DNA from: Delphinapterus leucas
Taxonomy: Eukaryota; Chordata; Mammalia; Artiodactyla; Monodontidae
Assembly (NCBI RefSeq): GCF_002288925.2
Contig: NW_022098037.1
Span: forward strand, 4,860,376 to 4,924,375
Direction: 5' to 3'
DNA: 64,000 nt
Shown here: piece after piece, positions 24,313 through 36,321 of the stretch
Layout of the letters: every line of letters begins with the position of its first letter
Position numbering within the stretch: the stretch's first letter is position 1
Notes under the pieces: model-generated
What the model was told of the DNA's origin: nothing
Database searches by the model: none
The model's input: the letters and a program-made list of their open reading frames with translations, nothing else
Made by a program: the position numbers and the translations under genes

Positions 24313-25344
24313 TACTGTTAATTATATTCCAATGTTTAGGAATCAAGTATTATATTTTCAATATTAATAAGCAATCATAAAAATTTTAAGCAATTGGATT
24401 AAAAGAATCTTGAATGGAAATTAAACAAGGATAAAAAATGTAAATAAAATTTTTCTAAAAGTTGAAAATAAATGTTAATTAGTATATAAAAGTTTAAGTT
24501 TCCAAATAAGTGTTCCATCTCCCACACTACGTTTTCCTGAAGTTTTCTGAGATAACATGGGATTGACCTTATGCCAGGAAATCTAATGCGTGCTCTGTAA
24601 ACCTGGTTATTCAAATATAAGCCATGCAATTTTATAATTCAAATCAATTTTATAATTCTAATGTATTATTAAGTTAAATTCAACAGTTATAGTCTCTAAT
24701 ATTTGGAAATTTCACTTTTAACCAAAATGTGTAAAATTTGAAGTGCTGCATTCAAGGTACTTGTGGGCTTATTCAACAGGGAAACTACTTCAGGCTGGCA
24801 GAACAATAAATATAAATTTTCATACTGTAATATAATTATGAGGCAACATTAAATCGGTAAAATTCAGGTGGTAAGCCTAAAAACCCAAGAAAACTGTAGA
24901 TATATGTAATTACTTTTAATACATTATAATAATTCCCATATCTGCAATAATAGCAACTATAGGTGCATATGGAGCTTTAATAAGACAAATAATTATGTTT
25001 CAATAATTAAACATATATGTCACATTTTAATTCTTACAATGCATTTTGAATGTGTTATATCATTTAAATCACAAAATAATTGAAGCATAATATCTCCATT
25101 TATTTTATAATTTCTATTTTATCGATAAGGAGATTGATCAGGTAAAACTTTTAAAAGAGCAAGTATGTTGCCTTAAGTAGATAGAACATGATGCTATCCA
25201 AATCAAGCTACTTGTTAAAATTCCCGTAAGAGTAGAGTCTTAGAAAATCATAATATATACTGAAAATCTATTTAGTCCACAAATAGATTTTCAGTATCTA
25301 CTGATATACTGATATAGATTTTTGTTCCTTAATTTACTGATGCA
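24313..25344. other. AT-rich, no named feature apart from a hairpin
   Basis: No gene or repeat is recognised here. It contains the perfect hairpin at 25257-25297, listed separately. Confidence 0.5.
25257..25297. repeat. Perfect 17-bp stem hairpin
   Basis: The left arm ATACTGAAAATCTATTT (25257-25273) and its exact reverse complement (25281-25297) flank the 7-base loop AGTCCAC. There are no mismatches across the stem. Partial repeats of 'actgatatagattttt' follow. Confidence 0.95.
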
Positions 25345-25625
25345 ATGAAAGATATTATTGATTTCCTGATGTTTAACCATCCTTCCAGTCCTAGAATAGA
25401 TTCCACTAGGTCATGGGCATCATCTTGTGATTAAATTGCTATATTCTCTTGTAATATTATACCTAGATATACATAGACATGAGAGAGTTAATTTTTAAAA
25501 AATTTTTACTTTGGTGTTATCTTAGTTGGGATTAAGTACCAGCATTATGGTAGCCTCATAAAATGAAACTTTATATATTTTTCTATGGCCAGGAATAATT
25601 TAGAATTTATAACTTATAGTGACAT
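25345..25625 (-). mobile_element. Decayed L1 ORF2 fragment
   Basis: Read antisense, it keeps L1 reverse-transcriptase landmarks: 'gatgtttaaccatccttcc', 'cactaggtcatgggcatca' and 'tatggtagcctcataaaatg'. It is very diverged and much older than the minus-strand L1 at 10158-13982. Confidence 0.65.
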
Positions 25626-26280
25626 TCACTCATCATAATCAACCTCTTTTTTCTCTTTATTGTACTTACCTGAAAAATCCCAACCCTGGCTAAATGTAAC
25701 TTTCTGCCTAAAACCAAACAAAGCAGCCTAACACTGTTCAGAGAAAAATGTATTTTCCACTCTCCAATATGACTCTTTCAGACTTTCAGTTTTCTCCTCC
25801 AGCATACCATTTCTCATATCATTCTCAATTAATAGCCATGTTTATTATTTCACTGGGGAAATAAAATCAAAAGAAAACCTCCTCAGAGTGAGGAAGGTTA
25901 TCAAGGATAAAGAAGAGCATTACATGATGATAAAGGGGTCAATTCTCCAAGAAGACATAATCATCTTTATTGTGTATGCACCTAACAATAGAGTGTCAAA
26001 ATACAGGAGGCAGAAACTGATAGAACTGCAGGGAGAAATAGATGAATACATTATTTTAGTTGGAGATGTCAACACCCTCTATCAGACATGGGCAGATCCA
26101 GCAGGCAGAAAATCAGGAAGGACATAGTTGAACTCAACACCACCAATCAACTTGGTATACCAGATCTATAGATCTATTCATCCAACAACAGCAGAATACA
26201 CATTCTTCTCAATATCACATGGACATTCACCAAAATAGACCATATTCTGGGCCATAAAACACACTTTAATAAACTTAAAA

Positions 26281-26485
26281 GGGCTTCCCTGGTGGTGCAG
26301 TGGTTGAGAGTCCGTCTGCCGACGCAGGGGATACGGGTTCGTGCCCTGGTCCGGGAAGATCCCACATGCCGCGGAGCAGCTGGGCCTGTGAGCCATGGCA
26401 GCTGGGCCTGCGCCGTCCGGAGCCTGTGCTCCACAATGGGAGAGGCTGCGGCAGTGAGAGGCCCGCATACCGCAAAAAATAAATA
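26281..26485 (+). mobile_element. CHR-type SINE
   Basis: A well preserved CHR body with A box 'tggtggtgcagtgg' and B box 'gggttcgtgcc'. It is flanked by a perfect 13-bp duplication, AATAAACTTAAAA, at 26268-26280 and 26486-26498. Confidence 0.97.
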
Positions 26486-26874
26486 AATAAACTTAAAAGA
26501 ATAGAAATCATACAATATCTGCTCTCAGATCACAATAAAATTAAACGAGATATCAATAACAGAAAGAGAATTCCCAAATATTATACATGGAGATTAAATA
26601 ACACTCTTCTAAACAACACATAGGTCAAAAGAGAAATCTCAAGAGACATTAAAAATATTCTGAACTAAATGAAAATAAAACTTATCAAAATTCGTGGGAT
26701 CCAGGGAAAGCAGTGGGTAGAGGGAAATTTATACCTTTTAATGCACAGATTAGAAAAGAAGAAAGATCTAAAATCAATCATCTAAGCTTCCATCTTGGGA
26801 AACTAGAAAAAGAAGAGCAAGTTAAATCCAAAGTAAGCAGAAGAAAAGAAATAATAAAAATTAGAGCAAAATCA

Positions 26875-27173
26875 GAGACTTCCCTGGTGGTGCAGGGGAT
26901 GAGTCTGCACTCCCAATGCAGGGGGCCCTGGTTCAATCACTGGTCAGGGAACTAGATCTCACACGCATGCTGCAACTAAGAGTTTGCATGTCACAACTAA
27001 GGAGTCTGCATGCCGCAACTAAGGAGCCCAAGACCTGCAACTAAGGAGCCCGCCTGCCACAACTAAGATGCAGCACAACCAAATAAATAAATAAATAATT
27101 TTTTAAATAAATAAGTAAATAAAATAAAACACCAGACCATAAGGTAGAATTCCAAATGATATTTTTTAAAAAA
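26875..27173 (+). mobile_element. CHR-type SINE, long variant with odd tail
   Basis: The head 'gacttccctggtggtgcag' is followed by three tandem-like 'caactaaggag' modules, typical of the longer CHR subfamily, and a (AAAT)n tail. A further ~70 bp including 'accagaccataaggtag' lies between the tail and the right target duplication. The duplication is TAGAGCAAAATCA at 26862-26874 and 27174-27186, 13 bp exact. Confidence 0.93.
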
Positions 27174-27500
27174 TAGAGCAAAATCAATGAAACTTAAAAC
27201 AGAAAACCAGTAGAGAAAATCAATAAAATCAAAATCTTGTTCTTTGGGAAAAAGAATCAATAAAACTGGTAAGCCCCTGGCCAGGTTAACTAAGGGAAAA
27301 AAGACAAAACCTACTAATATCAGATATGGAAGAGGGTACATCACTACAAATACCATGGACTTTAAAAGGATAAATAAGAAATACTACGAACATCTTTATG
27401 CCCACAAATTTGGTAACCTAGATGAAAGGGACCAATTCTTTAAAAGACACAAGTGGCCAAAACTCACATAAGAAGAAATAGGCAACCTGAATAGACTTTT

Positions 27501-27648
27501 TGTTTTGTTTTGATTTTCTTTTTATTCTTTTTTCATATTACACAAATTCTCCCTAACAAATATATGTTGCTTTTGTGACCAGAAAAAAAAGTTTTAAGAA
27601 AGGATGCAATGCTCAAAAGGAAAATCTATATGATCACTATTTACTTAC
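27501..27648 (-). other. Retained intron start and poly(A) end of the KNTC1 retrocopy
   Basis: Immediately after the last recognisable KNTC1 codon, the minus strand reads GTAAGT (27643-27648), a consensus 5' splice site. An in-frame TAG occurs three codons later (27637-27639). About 110 bases of non-coding sequence follow, then AATAAA at 27521-27526 and an A-rich tail (27501-27520). This is what a transcript using intronic polyadenylation would leave. An alternative is later insertion or rearrangement, but no second target duplication is seen. Confidence 0.7.
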
Positions 27649-30023
27649 ATCTGTGTCAGATAAACATCCTATTACTGCCATAGCTTTTGCTTCCCATGCT
27701 GTATCAAAGAATGAGGTGACTTTGAGCTACATCTCGTCAATAAATCCTCTATGTTCAGAAGGAGCAGTTCCTCCTCCTGCAAGTCATGTTCCCTCATGTA
27801 AACACTTATAAACTTCTCGAAGATGGAAGGAATAAGCTCGAGGGCCAGCACTTTATCAAACATTCGGAATACAATGGTGGTTGTATCCTCCTTCTCAGAA
27901 TCAGAGAGGGCCAAATTGCAGTTGTATTTCCTATGCAGTGTGATTAACTCTTGCAGGTTATTTAACAAAGTCCTTAACTGACATACTTCCTCTGTGTTTT
28001 GATAATCCAAGGAACTCCAACACCAAGAGGTCACCGATCCTAACTCATATGGTTTTTCTGCTGTAAAAAATACCTCTGCCAGTTGAAGCCCATTTTCTGG
28101 CCACTCTGCCTTATCAGTTAGTTCAAGGTTCCTGGTTGCTTGTTCCAACCATTTTGCAAGAATTTTCTGTCCTTCAGGTACAGTCCTTTTCACAAATGGG
28201 ATCACATCATTTTTAAGCCATGGACAAAGCTTTTGCAAAGAGACTGGTGTAGAAATTGAGTTGAGCAAGTTCTCAAGCGTTTTCACATCAAATCTGCTTT
28301 CAAAGTTTGCCTGATGTCTCAGCCAAAGGTACTGTGCACAAACAAGGTTCCCCTCTCTTCGATGTAAAAAAATATCCTTAAGGTCATCTTCATTATTCAG
28401 AAATTCAATCCAAGAGTTACCACTGAATTTTTCTTGTCCAAATGCTCCATAAAAAGTAGTCAACTTTGCATGAGCCCTCAGTACCTCTTTTAAGCCATCA
28501 GAATAGACAGGAACAGTTTTATCTTCTTTCTTCCAAAGTCTGGTTTTGGCATAATTAGCATTTCCTGGGTAGTTTCACAGGTTAGCCATTGAGCCTCCAA
28601 GCAGTAATTCACCACAAATTCATAGTCCTGGATTTTATGCAGATTTTCCTTAGCTTCATCTACAAGTTTTTGCCATTTGGCCTGCTCACTGGTGTCCAGA
28701 GAACTCAAAGCTAGTTTCTCCAATATGTCATTTGATTTTACTTTGTAAACAAGCTCAACATATAGTCCAAACTGAATGGCAAAGCTCTCGGCTTCAGCAG
28801 ATCTGTTTGTGAAGTAACCAACTCAGTCTGTCTTCTGGTAAAGCTTCTGTAAGACATCTGAGTACTAAGACAGAGACTGAGTCTTCAGATAGTTTTGGAT
28901 CATTTTTGCAAATTCCTTTCAGAAGGTATATGGTATCTGTGCTAATTGCTGTTTGGACCAAAGAAGAAACACTAGATACTTCCAAAGAATACAGTATTTC
29001 CATCATAGGTAATGAATAGACCATGAGGTTTCTCATCTTATTAGTAGTAGTAGTTGTCAGAGCTACTAATGTGAGATTTGTAACCCCTTGCCACATGATT
29101 GATGAAGGCTAATCTGCTTCTATGGTGAGAAGAAACTCTGCTATGTGAAGGAAGGGCCAGTTCCATATGGGAGTTAGGATGTAAATATCCCATAAGTTCA
29201 GCACATTATTGGTATCAAAAACAAAAAGTAGATTGTCCATCAGCTGGAACTTCTTTGCACCTTCAATAATCTCTGCATCAATAACACTCTTAACTTAGGT
29301 CATCCCTTTCCTAGAAGAATCTGGTGCCCATTTTGAGAATGCACAATTACCGGTTCCCCCAATTATCACAGGGATTTCGCTTGCTAAATCACCAGCCACA
29401 AGACTGAGACAACCAAGGGTATGATAATTTTCAGTAGAAATAAAACTGGACTTGATTTGTCCTTGTAACTTTTTTGCCATATGGAAGTCTACCTTTTCAA
29501 TCGCTTGTTGAATTTTTACAAGCTGAAGGTTTGTAATACAAAAAAATCCATCGTTTGTAAGAAGCAACATATAAAAGCTACCTTCATTTGAACTATCTTC
29601 CCCAATAAGATTCGGTAAGTACACTGATTTTCATCGTTAGCTTTCTGAACAAAAGCGTTGGTGAGTAATGTTTGTTTTTTAAGTTGCCACTTCGCTCCCC
29701 AACCAAAAGAAACTTTCCTTCTTGACACACGCCAACCACATCCACTTCAGTAACTTTCCGGAGGAGATGTTTGGTAGTAAATCCACTTGATATAAAGCAG
29801 TTCCATGTTCTTTTCTTGAACCAACACTTAGGTATCCACTTCCTGTATCATCGTTAGCAGCTCAATATCATTCCACATGTTGCTGAGATTGTTTTCCTGA
29901 GTCAGAAACTACTGTCTTCCCTGCAATTGAAGAAACTAAAGAGGAACACTCAAGTTTATCATCCCCCCACTTCTGGGCTCCAACAGACACTCCTAGTCTC
30001 TTTAGAGTCCATACCACAAATTT
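27501..30023 (-). pseudogene. KNTC1: KNTC1 processed pseudogene (5' third of the mRNA)
   Basis: KNTC1 (Rod) is a kinetochore subunit of the RZZ complex in the mitotic checkpoint. This intronless copy reads leftward. A 5' UTR (about 29879-30023) leads to the start codon at 29876-29878 ('MWNDIELL'). It continues through 29728-29295 ('QTLLTNAFVQKANDEN', 'SSFISTENYHTLGCLS'), 29096-28794, 28723-28490 and 28463-27672 ('WIEFLNNEDDLKDIFL'). Frameshifts, stops and an N-terminal deletion of roughly 40 codons disable it. Coding sequence stops at 27649 after 'CLSDTD' and is followed by GTAAGT. Insertion into an L1 left the duplication CCTGAAYAGACTTTT at 27486-27500 and 30024-30038 with one mismatch. The A-rich tail is 27501-27520. 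Identification rests on recall of the human protein. Confidence 0.94.
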
Positions 30024-31210
30024 CCTGAACAGACTTTTATCTATTAAGAAATTGAATTAATTATTAATAATCTTCCAAAACAGAAAGCACTAGGCCCAGA
30101 TGTGTTCATTGGTAAATTCCACCAAACATTTAAGGAAGAAATTATACCAATTTTCTACAATCTCTTTCAGAAGACAGAAGCAGAGGGAATATGTCTAATT
30201 CGTTCACTGAGGCCAGCATGGCCCTAACATCAAAACCAGACAAAAATATTGCAAAAGAAAGAAACTAAGACCAATAGTCTCATGAACATAGATGCAAAAA
30301 TCCTCAACAAAATATTAGAAAATCAAATGCAACAATATGAAAAAGAATTATATACTACAACCAAGTGGGATTTATTCCAGGTACGCAAGGTTGGTTCAAC
30401 ATTCGAAAATCAATTAATGTAATCCATCACACTAACAGACTAAAGAAGAAAAATCACATGATCATGTGAATAGATGCAGGAAAGTATTTAACAAAATTCA
30501 CAACCACTCATGATAAAAGCTCTCAGTAAACTAGGAATAGAGAGAAACTTCCTCAAATCGATTAAAAAAAAAAACCTATACCTAAAACATTTAATGCTGA
30601 AAAACTCAAAAGATTTCCCACTAAGATAAGGAACAAGACAAGAATAACCCTCATACCCCACTTTTCATTGTACTGGAATCCTTCCTAATGCCACTGGGAG
30701 AGAAAAGGAAATGAAACGTATATAGATTGGGAAGGAAGAATTAAAATTGTCTTTATTTGCAGATGACATGACTGCCTATGTAGAAAGTCCAAGAGAATCA
30801 ACCAAAAACTCCTGGAACTAAGTGGTTACAGCAAGGTTGCAAGATACAAAGTTAATATACAAAAATTAATTGCTTTCCTAACATACCAGCAATGAACAGT
30901 GGAGTTTGAAATTAAAAACACAATACCACTTACATTAGCAATTAAGAATTATTATTATAAATTTACAGTAATCAAGACAGGATGGCATTGGTGAAAGAAC
31001 AGACAAACAGATCAATGTAACAGAACAGAGAGTCCAGAAATAGACCCACATAAATATAGTTGACCGATCCTTGACAAAGGAGCAAAGGCAATATAACGGG
31101 TCAAAGATAGTCTCTTCACAAATGGTGCTGAAACAAATGAACAACAACAAAAAAAGAATCTAGACACAGACTTTACACTTGTCACAAAAATTAACTCAAA
31201 ATACATCACA

Positions 31211-31399
31211 TGGGACTTCCCTGGCGGTCCAGTGGTTAAGACTTCGCCTTCCAATGCAAGGGGTGTAGCTTCAATCCCTGGTTGGGGAGCTAAGATCCCA
31301 CACGCCTCATGGCCAAAAAACCAAAAAACATAAAACAGAAGCAATATTGTAACAAATTCAATAAAGACTTTAAAAATGGTCCACATCAAAAAAAAAAAG
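31211..31399 (+). mobile_element. CHR-type SINE, third variant
   Basis: The head 'gggacttccctggcggtcca' differs from the other copies. B box-like 'agcttcaatccc' follows, then 'taagatcccacacgcc', an A-rich linker and 'aatggtccacatcaaaa', the 3' end of another cetartiodactyl tRNA-SINE subfamily. It is flanked by the short duplication ATCACA at 31205-31210 and 31400-31405. Confidence 0.88.
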
Positions 31400-32190
31400 A
31401 TCACAGGCTTAAATATAAAGTGCAAAACTATAAAACTCCTTGAAGATAACATAGGAGAGAATCTAGATGACCTTAGGTTTGGTGGTGACTCTTTAGAAAC
31501 AACACCAAAGGCATAATCCATGAAAAAAAGAATTGATAAGCTGACTTTATTAAAATTAAAAATGAGATACCACTACACACCAACTAGAATGGCCAAAATC
31601 CAGAAGACTGATGACATCAAATGCTGGGGAAAATGTGAAACAACAGGAATTCTCATTCATTGCTGGTGGGAATGCAAAATGGTACAGATACTTTGGAAGA
31701 CAACTGGATGGTTTCTTATAAAATTAAATATATCCTTACCACATAATCTAGCAATCATGCTCCTTGGTATTTACCTAAGGAGTTGAAAACTTATGTCCAC
31801 ACAAAAACAAATTTTCCTATATCCATAAAAAGCAATGCTACTCAGCAATAAAAAGAACAAACAACTGATACACAGATGAATTTCAAAAACATGCTGAGTG
31901 AATAAAGCCAAGACACAAGAGAATGCACACTACTTGACTGTATTAATATGAACATCTAGAAAATGCATAACTATAGAGTAAGCAAACAGATCAAAGAATG
32001 CTTGGGGCCTGGGTATGGACGGGACTGACTGCAAATGTACATAAGGGAACTTTTTCAGATAATGGAAATCTATATCCTGATTGTGGTGGTAGTTTCAATA
32101 TAGTACACACTTGTCAAAACTCAACAAATTGTATAACTATAATAGATGAATTTCATTATAAATAAACTACATGTCAATACAACAACAAGA

Positions 32191-35100
32191 AATAAAGTGT
32201 CAGACACCAAAATTAATGTTTGCTATTTATTTTCATAAAAGTGAAGATGGCTGTATTTCACAAAATATTTCACTCCGCATTTTCCTGAAATATTTAGCCC
32301 CCTTTATTATATTTAACATATACTTTTACATAAGGCTTTGCAGGAACGCATCTAGTTCCAGAAATGAGAAATGCTTCTTGTACCACTACCAAATATAGTG
32401 CTTTGTCAGGAACCAAGTGCTCTAAGACTTAAAGATGGAGGAAGAGACACAGCACATATAGGTATACTCCCAGAAAATTATACCATTAATTCTTTTGTTA
32501 TATATACATTACATTACTCTGGGAACACCAAAGTTAATCACTGAAACCAAAATGTAAGAGTTTTTTTTGTTTTTGTTTTTGTTTTATTGTAAGAAGGAAA
32601 CAAAACAACTGATTCTTGGTATCTGAGCTAAGTAATGAAAAACCTAAAGAAACACAACAAATATAAATGGAAGTATATAAACTGCCATTTCTTTTCTCAA
32701 AGTAGACCTTGAGAATAAAATGGGAAAGGGGAATTACTATAATTAATTATAAACATTTACTATTCTCAGTGGGCTAGGTGCTGTACATAATACAGTGGCT
32801 AAAAGATAATGAATGGTACTGATTTGAAACATATTATACCTAGCTTCTTTAGATTTCCAATAAATTATTAACATTATTTTATGATCAGTCCTGTTTTATC
32901 CCCATTAGAATTACTCCATTTATTCATGAATAAATGACTGTGAAGTAAAATTGGAAAATTATGTAAATCATAGATAAGCAACAAATAAATGCTGGGCTTT
33001 TTTTCCCAGTTAATGCCAAGTTGTTTCTTCTGCATACATGGCATTGTATAAACACCCAGGCAGGGTTAGATCATGGATCAACAAATACTTATGAATCTCC
33101 TTTCACAATACTATATCCCCATGTGGTAGGATAGACAACAAAAATATTGTGGGATCCCAGGTATTTTAACTTTAGTTGAGGAAACAAACTACAGACATAG
33201 ATCCAGGTATACATCACTAATACCTTTTCTTCAGGGCAACATTGGCACACACCTGCTCCCTCATATGACTATTTAAAATGTACCTGGCAATGTTTGCACT
33301 GACCTCTTGAGATCCCCTTCTCTGAAGAAACTAAAATGAAGTGCATCCTTCTGCTCTTAAAGAACTCAGAGACTCTTTTTTTTTTTTTCACAACAAGTGT
33401 TCATTTTGGAAAATATGCACCTGCCAGAAGTAACAATTTAAAAAGGCAGGCAGAAAAGGAAGGAAACAGAAAGAACAGACGGAGGAATTAGGCATTTAAC
33501 AATTTATCCAGAAAAGGCTACCAGCACCTTAATTTTATAATGTCATGAGCATAAGCATATGAAAATTGGGTTAACAACACAAAGCCCTATGAAATACAGT
33601 AATGCATTCCCAAATTCAAATCCTTTTATGTAAAAATCCATTGTATTAAAATGTATTATATATATCCTTTTTGCTACTAAAAGGATGTTGATTGTACTCT
33701 AAGTTTTTACTGATGAGAATAATTAGAAAAAGTAGGAGCAAGGGACAGCAATACAAAAAGGATATCTAGATTTTTCTACCTAGATATTTTACCTAGCAAT
33801 ACAAAAAGGAGATAAAACAAAAGCAGAGCAGGTAAAGAAGCTATTGCATCAGATCTTACTACCTTTTGTATTATAAGAAGAGAGGTTGCTGGTACATACA
33901 TAGAGTATGCTTCCAGTATACTGTAAGATCATTTCACGAGAATCACATTGACACTGAGGTGGTAGAAATCAATAATCACATGTCATAACATCAGAATCTG
34001 ACACAGGAGCACATACTGAAAAAGACCTCTCAGTATGAATATATCTAGGAAAAAGCAAATCAATGTACAGCCATGACACTGAAACTGAGGGAAATAGAAA
34101 GTCTAAGATGTTTCTAATGATCAAGTGATTACAAATGGAATAATTTTACAATGCTCATCATTGCTCATTAAGATGTATAATATGTCATCTCTAACCTTTT
34201 TATAGTGTTCAGACTTTATTTTTTTGTTTTATTGAATCAAACTTGTGTATTATAATAAGATCTTTTCTAACTTTATTTGTGACCTCAGTAAAGAGAAAAT
34301 GAGTCCTAAATTAGTGCAATGGCAATGAAAAGAGCAGATCACAGAAAATGCTAAATGTTCCAGCTTCTTAAGGGTGGATGACGATGCTTCAAGGCAATTT
34401 AGAGGAAAATATAAGAACTTTCACATTTGGATATGTTGCAACATGAGGCACTTCTGATGCATTCAGACCAAGATGCTGATACAATAAGTAGTTTTAAATG
34501 GATCTGTAGCTCAGGAAAAATATTTAGGTAGAAAATAGTTGAATCCATGGTATACAATTGTGGTGAATATCAACATTCAGGGACTGAAAGGATAAAGAGA
34601 AGTCATCCAGTCAAGCAGTAAAGGAAAGAACCAAAAGATTAATGTAGGCACCAAAGGAGGAGAGGGAGTGATGAGAACTAAATAGATCTTCAGCATAAGT
34701 GTACAAGTCACACTGGGTTAGATATTATAATGTACTGCCTATCCTTTCTACTGTGAAGAAAATCTTGAAATATTAAGGGTAAATATAATGAAACAATGCA
34801 AAGTTAATAGAAAAGAACAAGTATCTGAAGTTTCAGCTCTGGAAATAGAAAAAAGAACAGTACAACACCACTACTGAGTCTTCAAGACAAATTACAATGC
34901 ACATAAAAATGCTTTGAGCTAAATACCCCTGAGAATTAATAAACTGCCTGGTTATTCGATATAGAGCCACATGACTTACACCAAAAGTTCATTTACAGTC
35001 TACAGAGGAAATATTCATTTTCTCCCCTCTTTCTAAAAGGATTTTTGAACTCTGGGAGAAAGTTTATGATGAATAGAGTGCTGCCAGAAATTTGTGTTTA

Positions 35101-35541
35101 GAGAAAAAAATTTAATCTTTTATACATAAAGATAATACTTCAGGTGCACTCTCAGTAAAAAAAAATTATATTCTGAGGATTTTCCCCAGAGAAATTACAA
35201 ATTATATTGAATTTTCTAGAACTTTCTTACGGGGCAGCATATCATACTCTAATTAAATGGTTTCCTGGAGGTAAGCACAGAGTATATGACCTGCTTCCAG
35301 GCTGTCTTCACGCTCAGCTCACCTCGAGTTTAGTGCCATGATAAACTTTCTTAAATGCCACATCTAATAATAATGTAACAGAGACAATATTTTGGAAATA
35401 TTAAACCAATGAATGTTTCCATTCCTCCTCAATTATGATACCTTCCATTTCCCGATAAGATTAGGGGAATCTCTAGTCAGTGAAATTTATTCCTCATTTT
35501 CCCTGGCACAAACAAGAGACATTCTAAACTCTCTTTAAAGA
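32191..35541. other. Long stretch with little recognisable
   Basis: About 3.3 kb of AT-rich sequence. Weak L2-like antisense traces occur near 33075-33210. A local duplication of 'agcaatacaaaaagga' lies at 33747-33762 and 33796-33811, and there is a T-run at 33376-33389. No open frame looks coding. Unknown ancient repeats are likely but cannot be named by eye. Confidence 0.45.
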
Positions 35542-35552
35542 AATGCTATGTC

Positions 35553-36321
35553 TGGATCTCTGTGTGGGGCACATGGGCCCTGACTGCAAAAGGGTGTGTG
35601 CCTGGAAGCAGCCTAAAGGCCATGGCCACTTTGGGAATTTGGTAGACATAGATTAGAGACACCTCCCAGAAAGCTTCATTGCTGACCTTCTGGGAACTTG
35701 TTCCCATGACAGCAGAACCTCTGTGAGAGAGGTAGTTAAATCTTTAAAAAGACCAAGCAGCAAAGGAACATTTGAAAAAGAGGAAAGCCTAGCCAGGAGC
35801 TAATTCCCTTTGAGGATTTTATTAGCCCTGTGAGTTCTTGGATAAAGCAAAACAGCAGCCTCAGGTGGAACTCCTCTTGGAAGAGATGAGATGAGAGCTC
35901 AGCTTCTGAAGAAGTATTCCCTGTATAAGCAGTGAGAGCATAAGATGGAGAGGGATGTCATCAGGTCCATGTTTGGCCCCAGCAGGAAGCTCTGCAGGAG
36001 TTGCAACTTGCATCCCAGGGAGCTACATGCAGATGCCATCAAATGGGACCCCAGTCTATTCCCCTTTGAGAGGGAAGGGCCAGATCACATGGTGCCAGAA
36101 GGCCAGTACCACAACATCATCAAGGTGTACACACCAGTGGAGTTCAAGAGAGAGCTACAGGCAGCTGTCCTCAGAACACACTGCTCTTGAGAGTCAGAAT
36201 GACCAGGTTTTAAGCTGGCTTTTCATAGAATCATGCATGTTGTTAATAAATATAAGTGGAAGGAAGGGAGGGAGGGAGGAAGGAAGGGAGGGGAGGAGGA
36301 AGGGAGGGAGGGAGAGGGAGG
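35553..36321 (+). pseudogene. MRPL40: MRPL40 processed pseudogene
   Basis: MRPL40 is a large-subunit mitochondrial ribosomal protein of about 206 residues. The copy spans almost the whole coding sequence. The start codon is CTG instead of ATG at 35580-35582. Then come 'SLLTFWELVP' (about 35680), 'QELIPFEDFI' (about 35798), 'LLKKYSLYKQ' (about 35900), 'HKMERDVIRSM' (35939-35972), 'LHADAIKWDPSLFPFERE' (about 36025) and 'KVYTPVEFKR' (36124-36151). Two opposing frameshifts lie between 35972 and 36020. A stretch before 'PEGQYH' is deleted, and the normal stop is lost by an apparent 1-bp deletion. AATAAA lies at 36245-36250. The 11-bp duplication AATGCTATGTC (35542-35552 and 36322-36332) proves retroposition. 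It was identified by recall of the human protein. Confidence 0.92.
36256..36321 (+). repeat. (GGAA/GGGA)n purine microsatellite
   Basis: An uninterrupted run of G and A with GGAAGGGAGGGA units. It sits between the AATAAA signal of the MRPL40 retrocopy and its downstream target duplication, the position of the former poly(A) tail. It probably grew from the tail. Confidence 0.95.

Larger units (their letters stand above)
25880..32190 (+). mobile_element. Old L1 hosting four nested insertions
   Basis: One sense L1 runs from the endonuclease domain (25888-26127, with 'VIKDKEEHYMMIKGS' and 'VGDVNT') through the reverse transcriptase (27240-27500 and 30024-30900, with 'LSLFADDMT' near 30757). It continues to the ORF2 C-terminus (31520-31786) and a 3' UTR ending near 32190. 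Four insertions interrupt it: SINEs at 26281-26485, 26875-27173 and 31211-31399, and the KNTC1 retrocopy at 27501-30023. With these removed, about 3.1 kb of L1 remains in correct order. It lacks a 5' end and has many stops. No target duplication was found. Confidence 0.9.

Noticed and set aside
27672..28463. Open frame of 263 codons (minus) as a live gene
   Set aside because: It is the longest piece of the KNTC1 retrocopy. Adjacent KNTC1 sequence is broken by frameshifts and stops, and the whole is bounded by target duplications and an A-rich tail.
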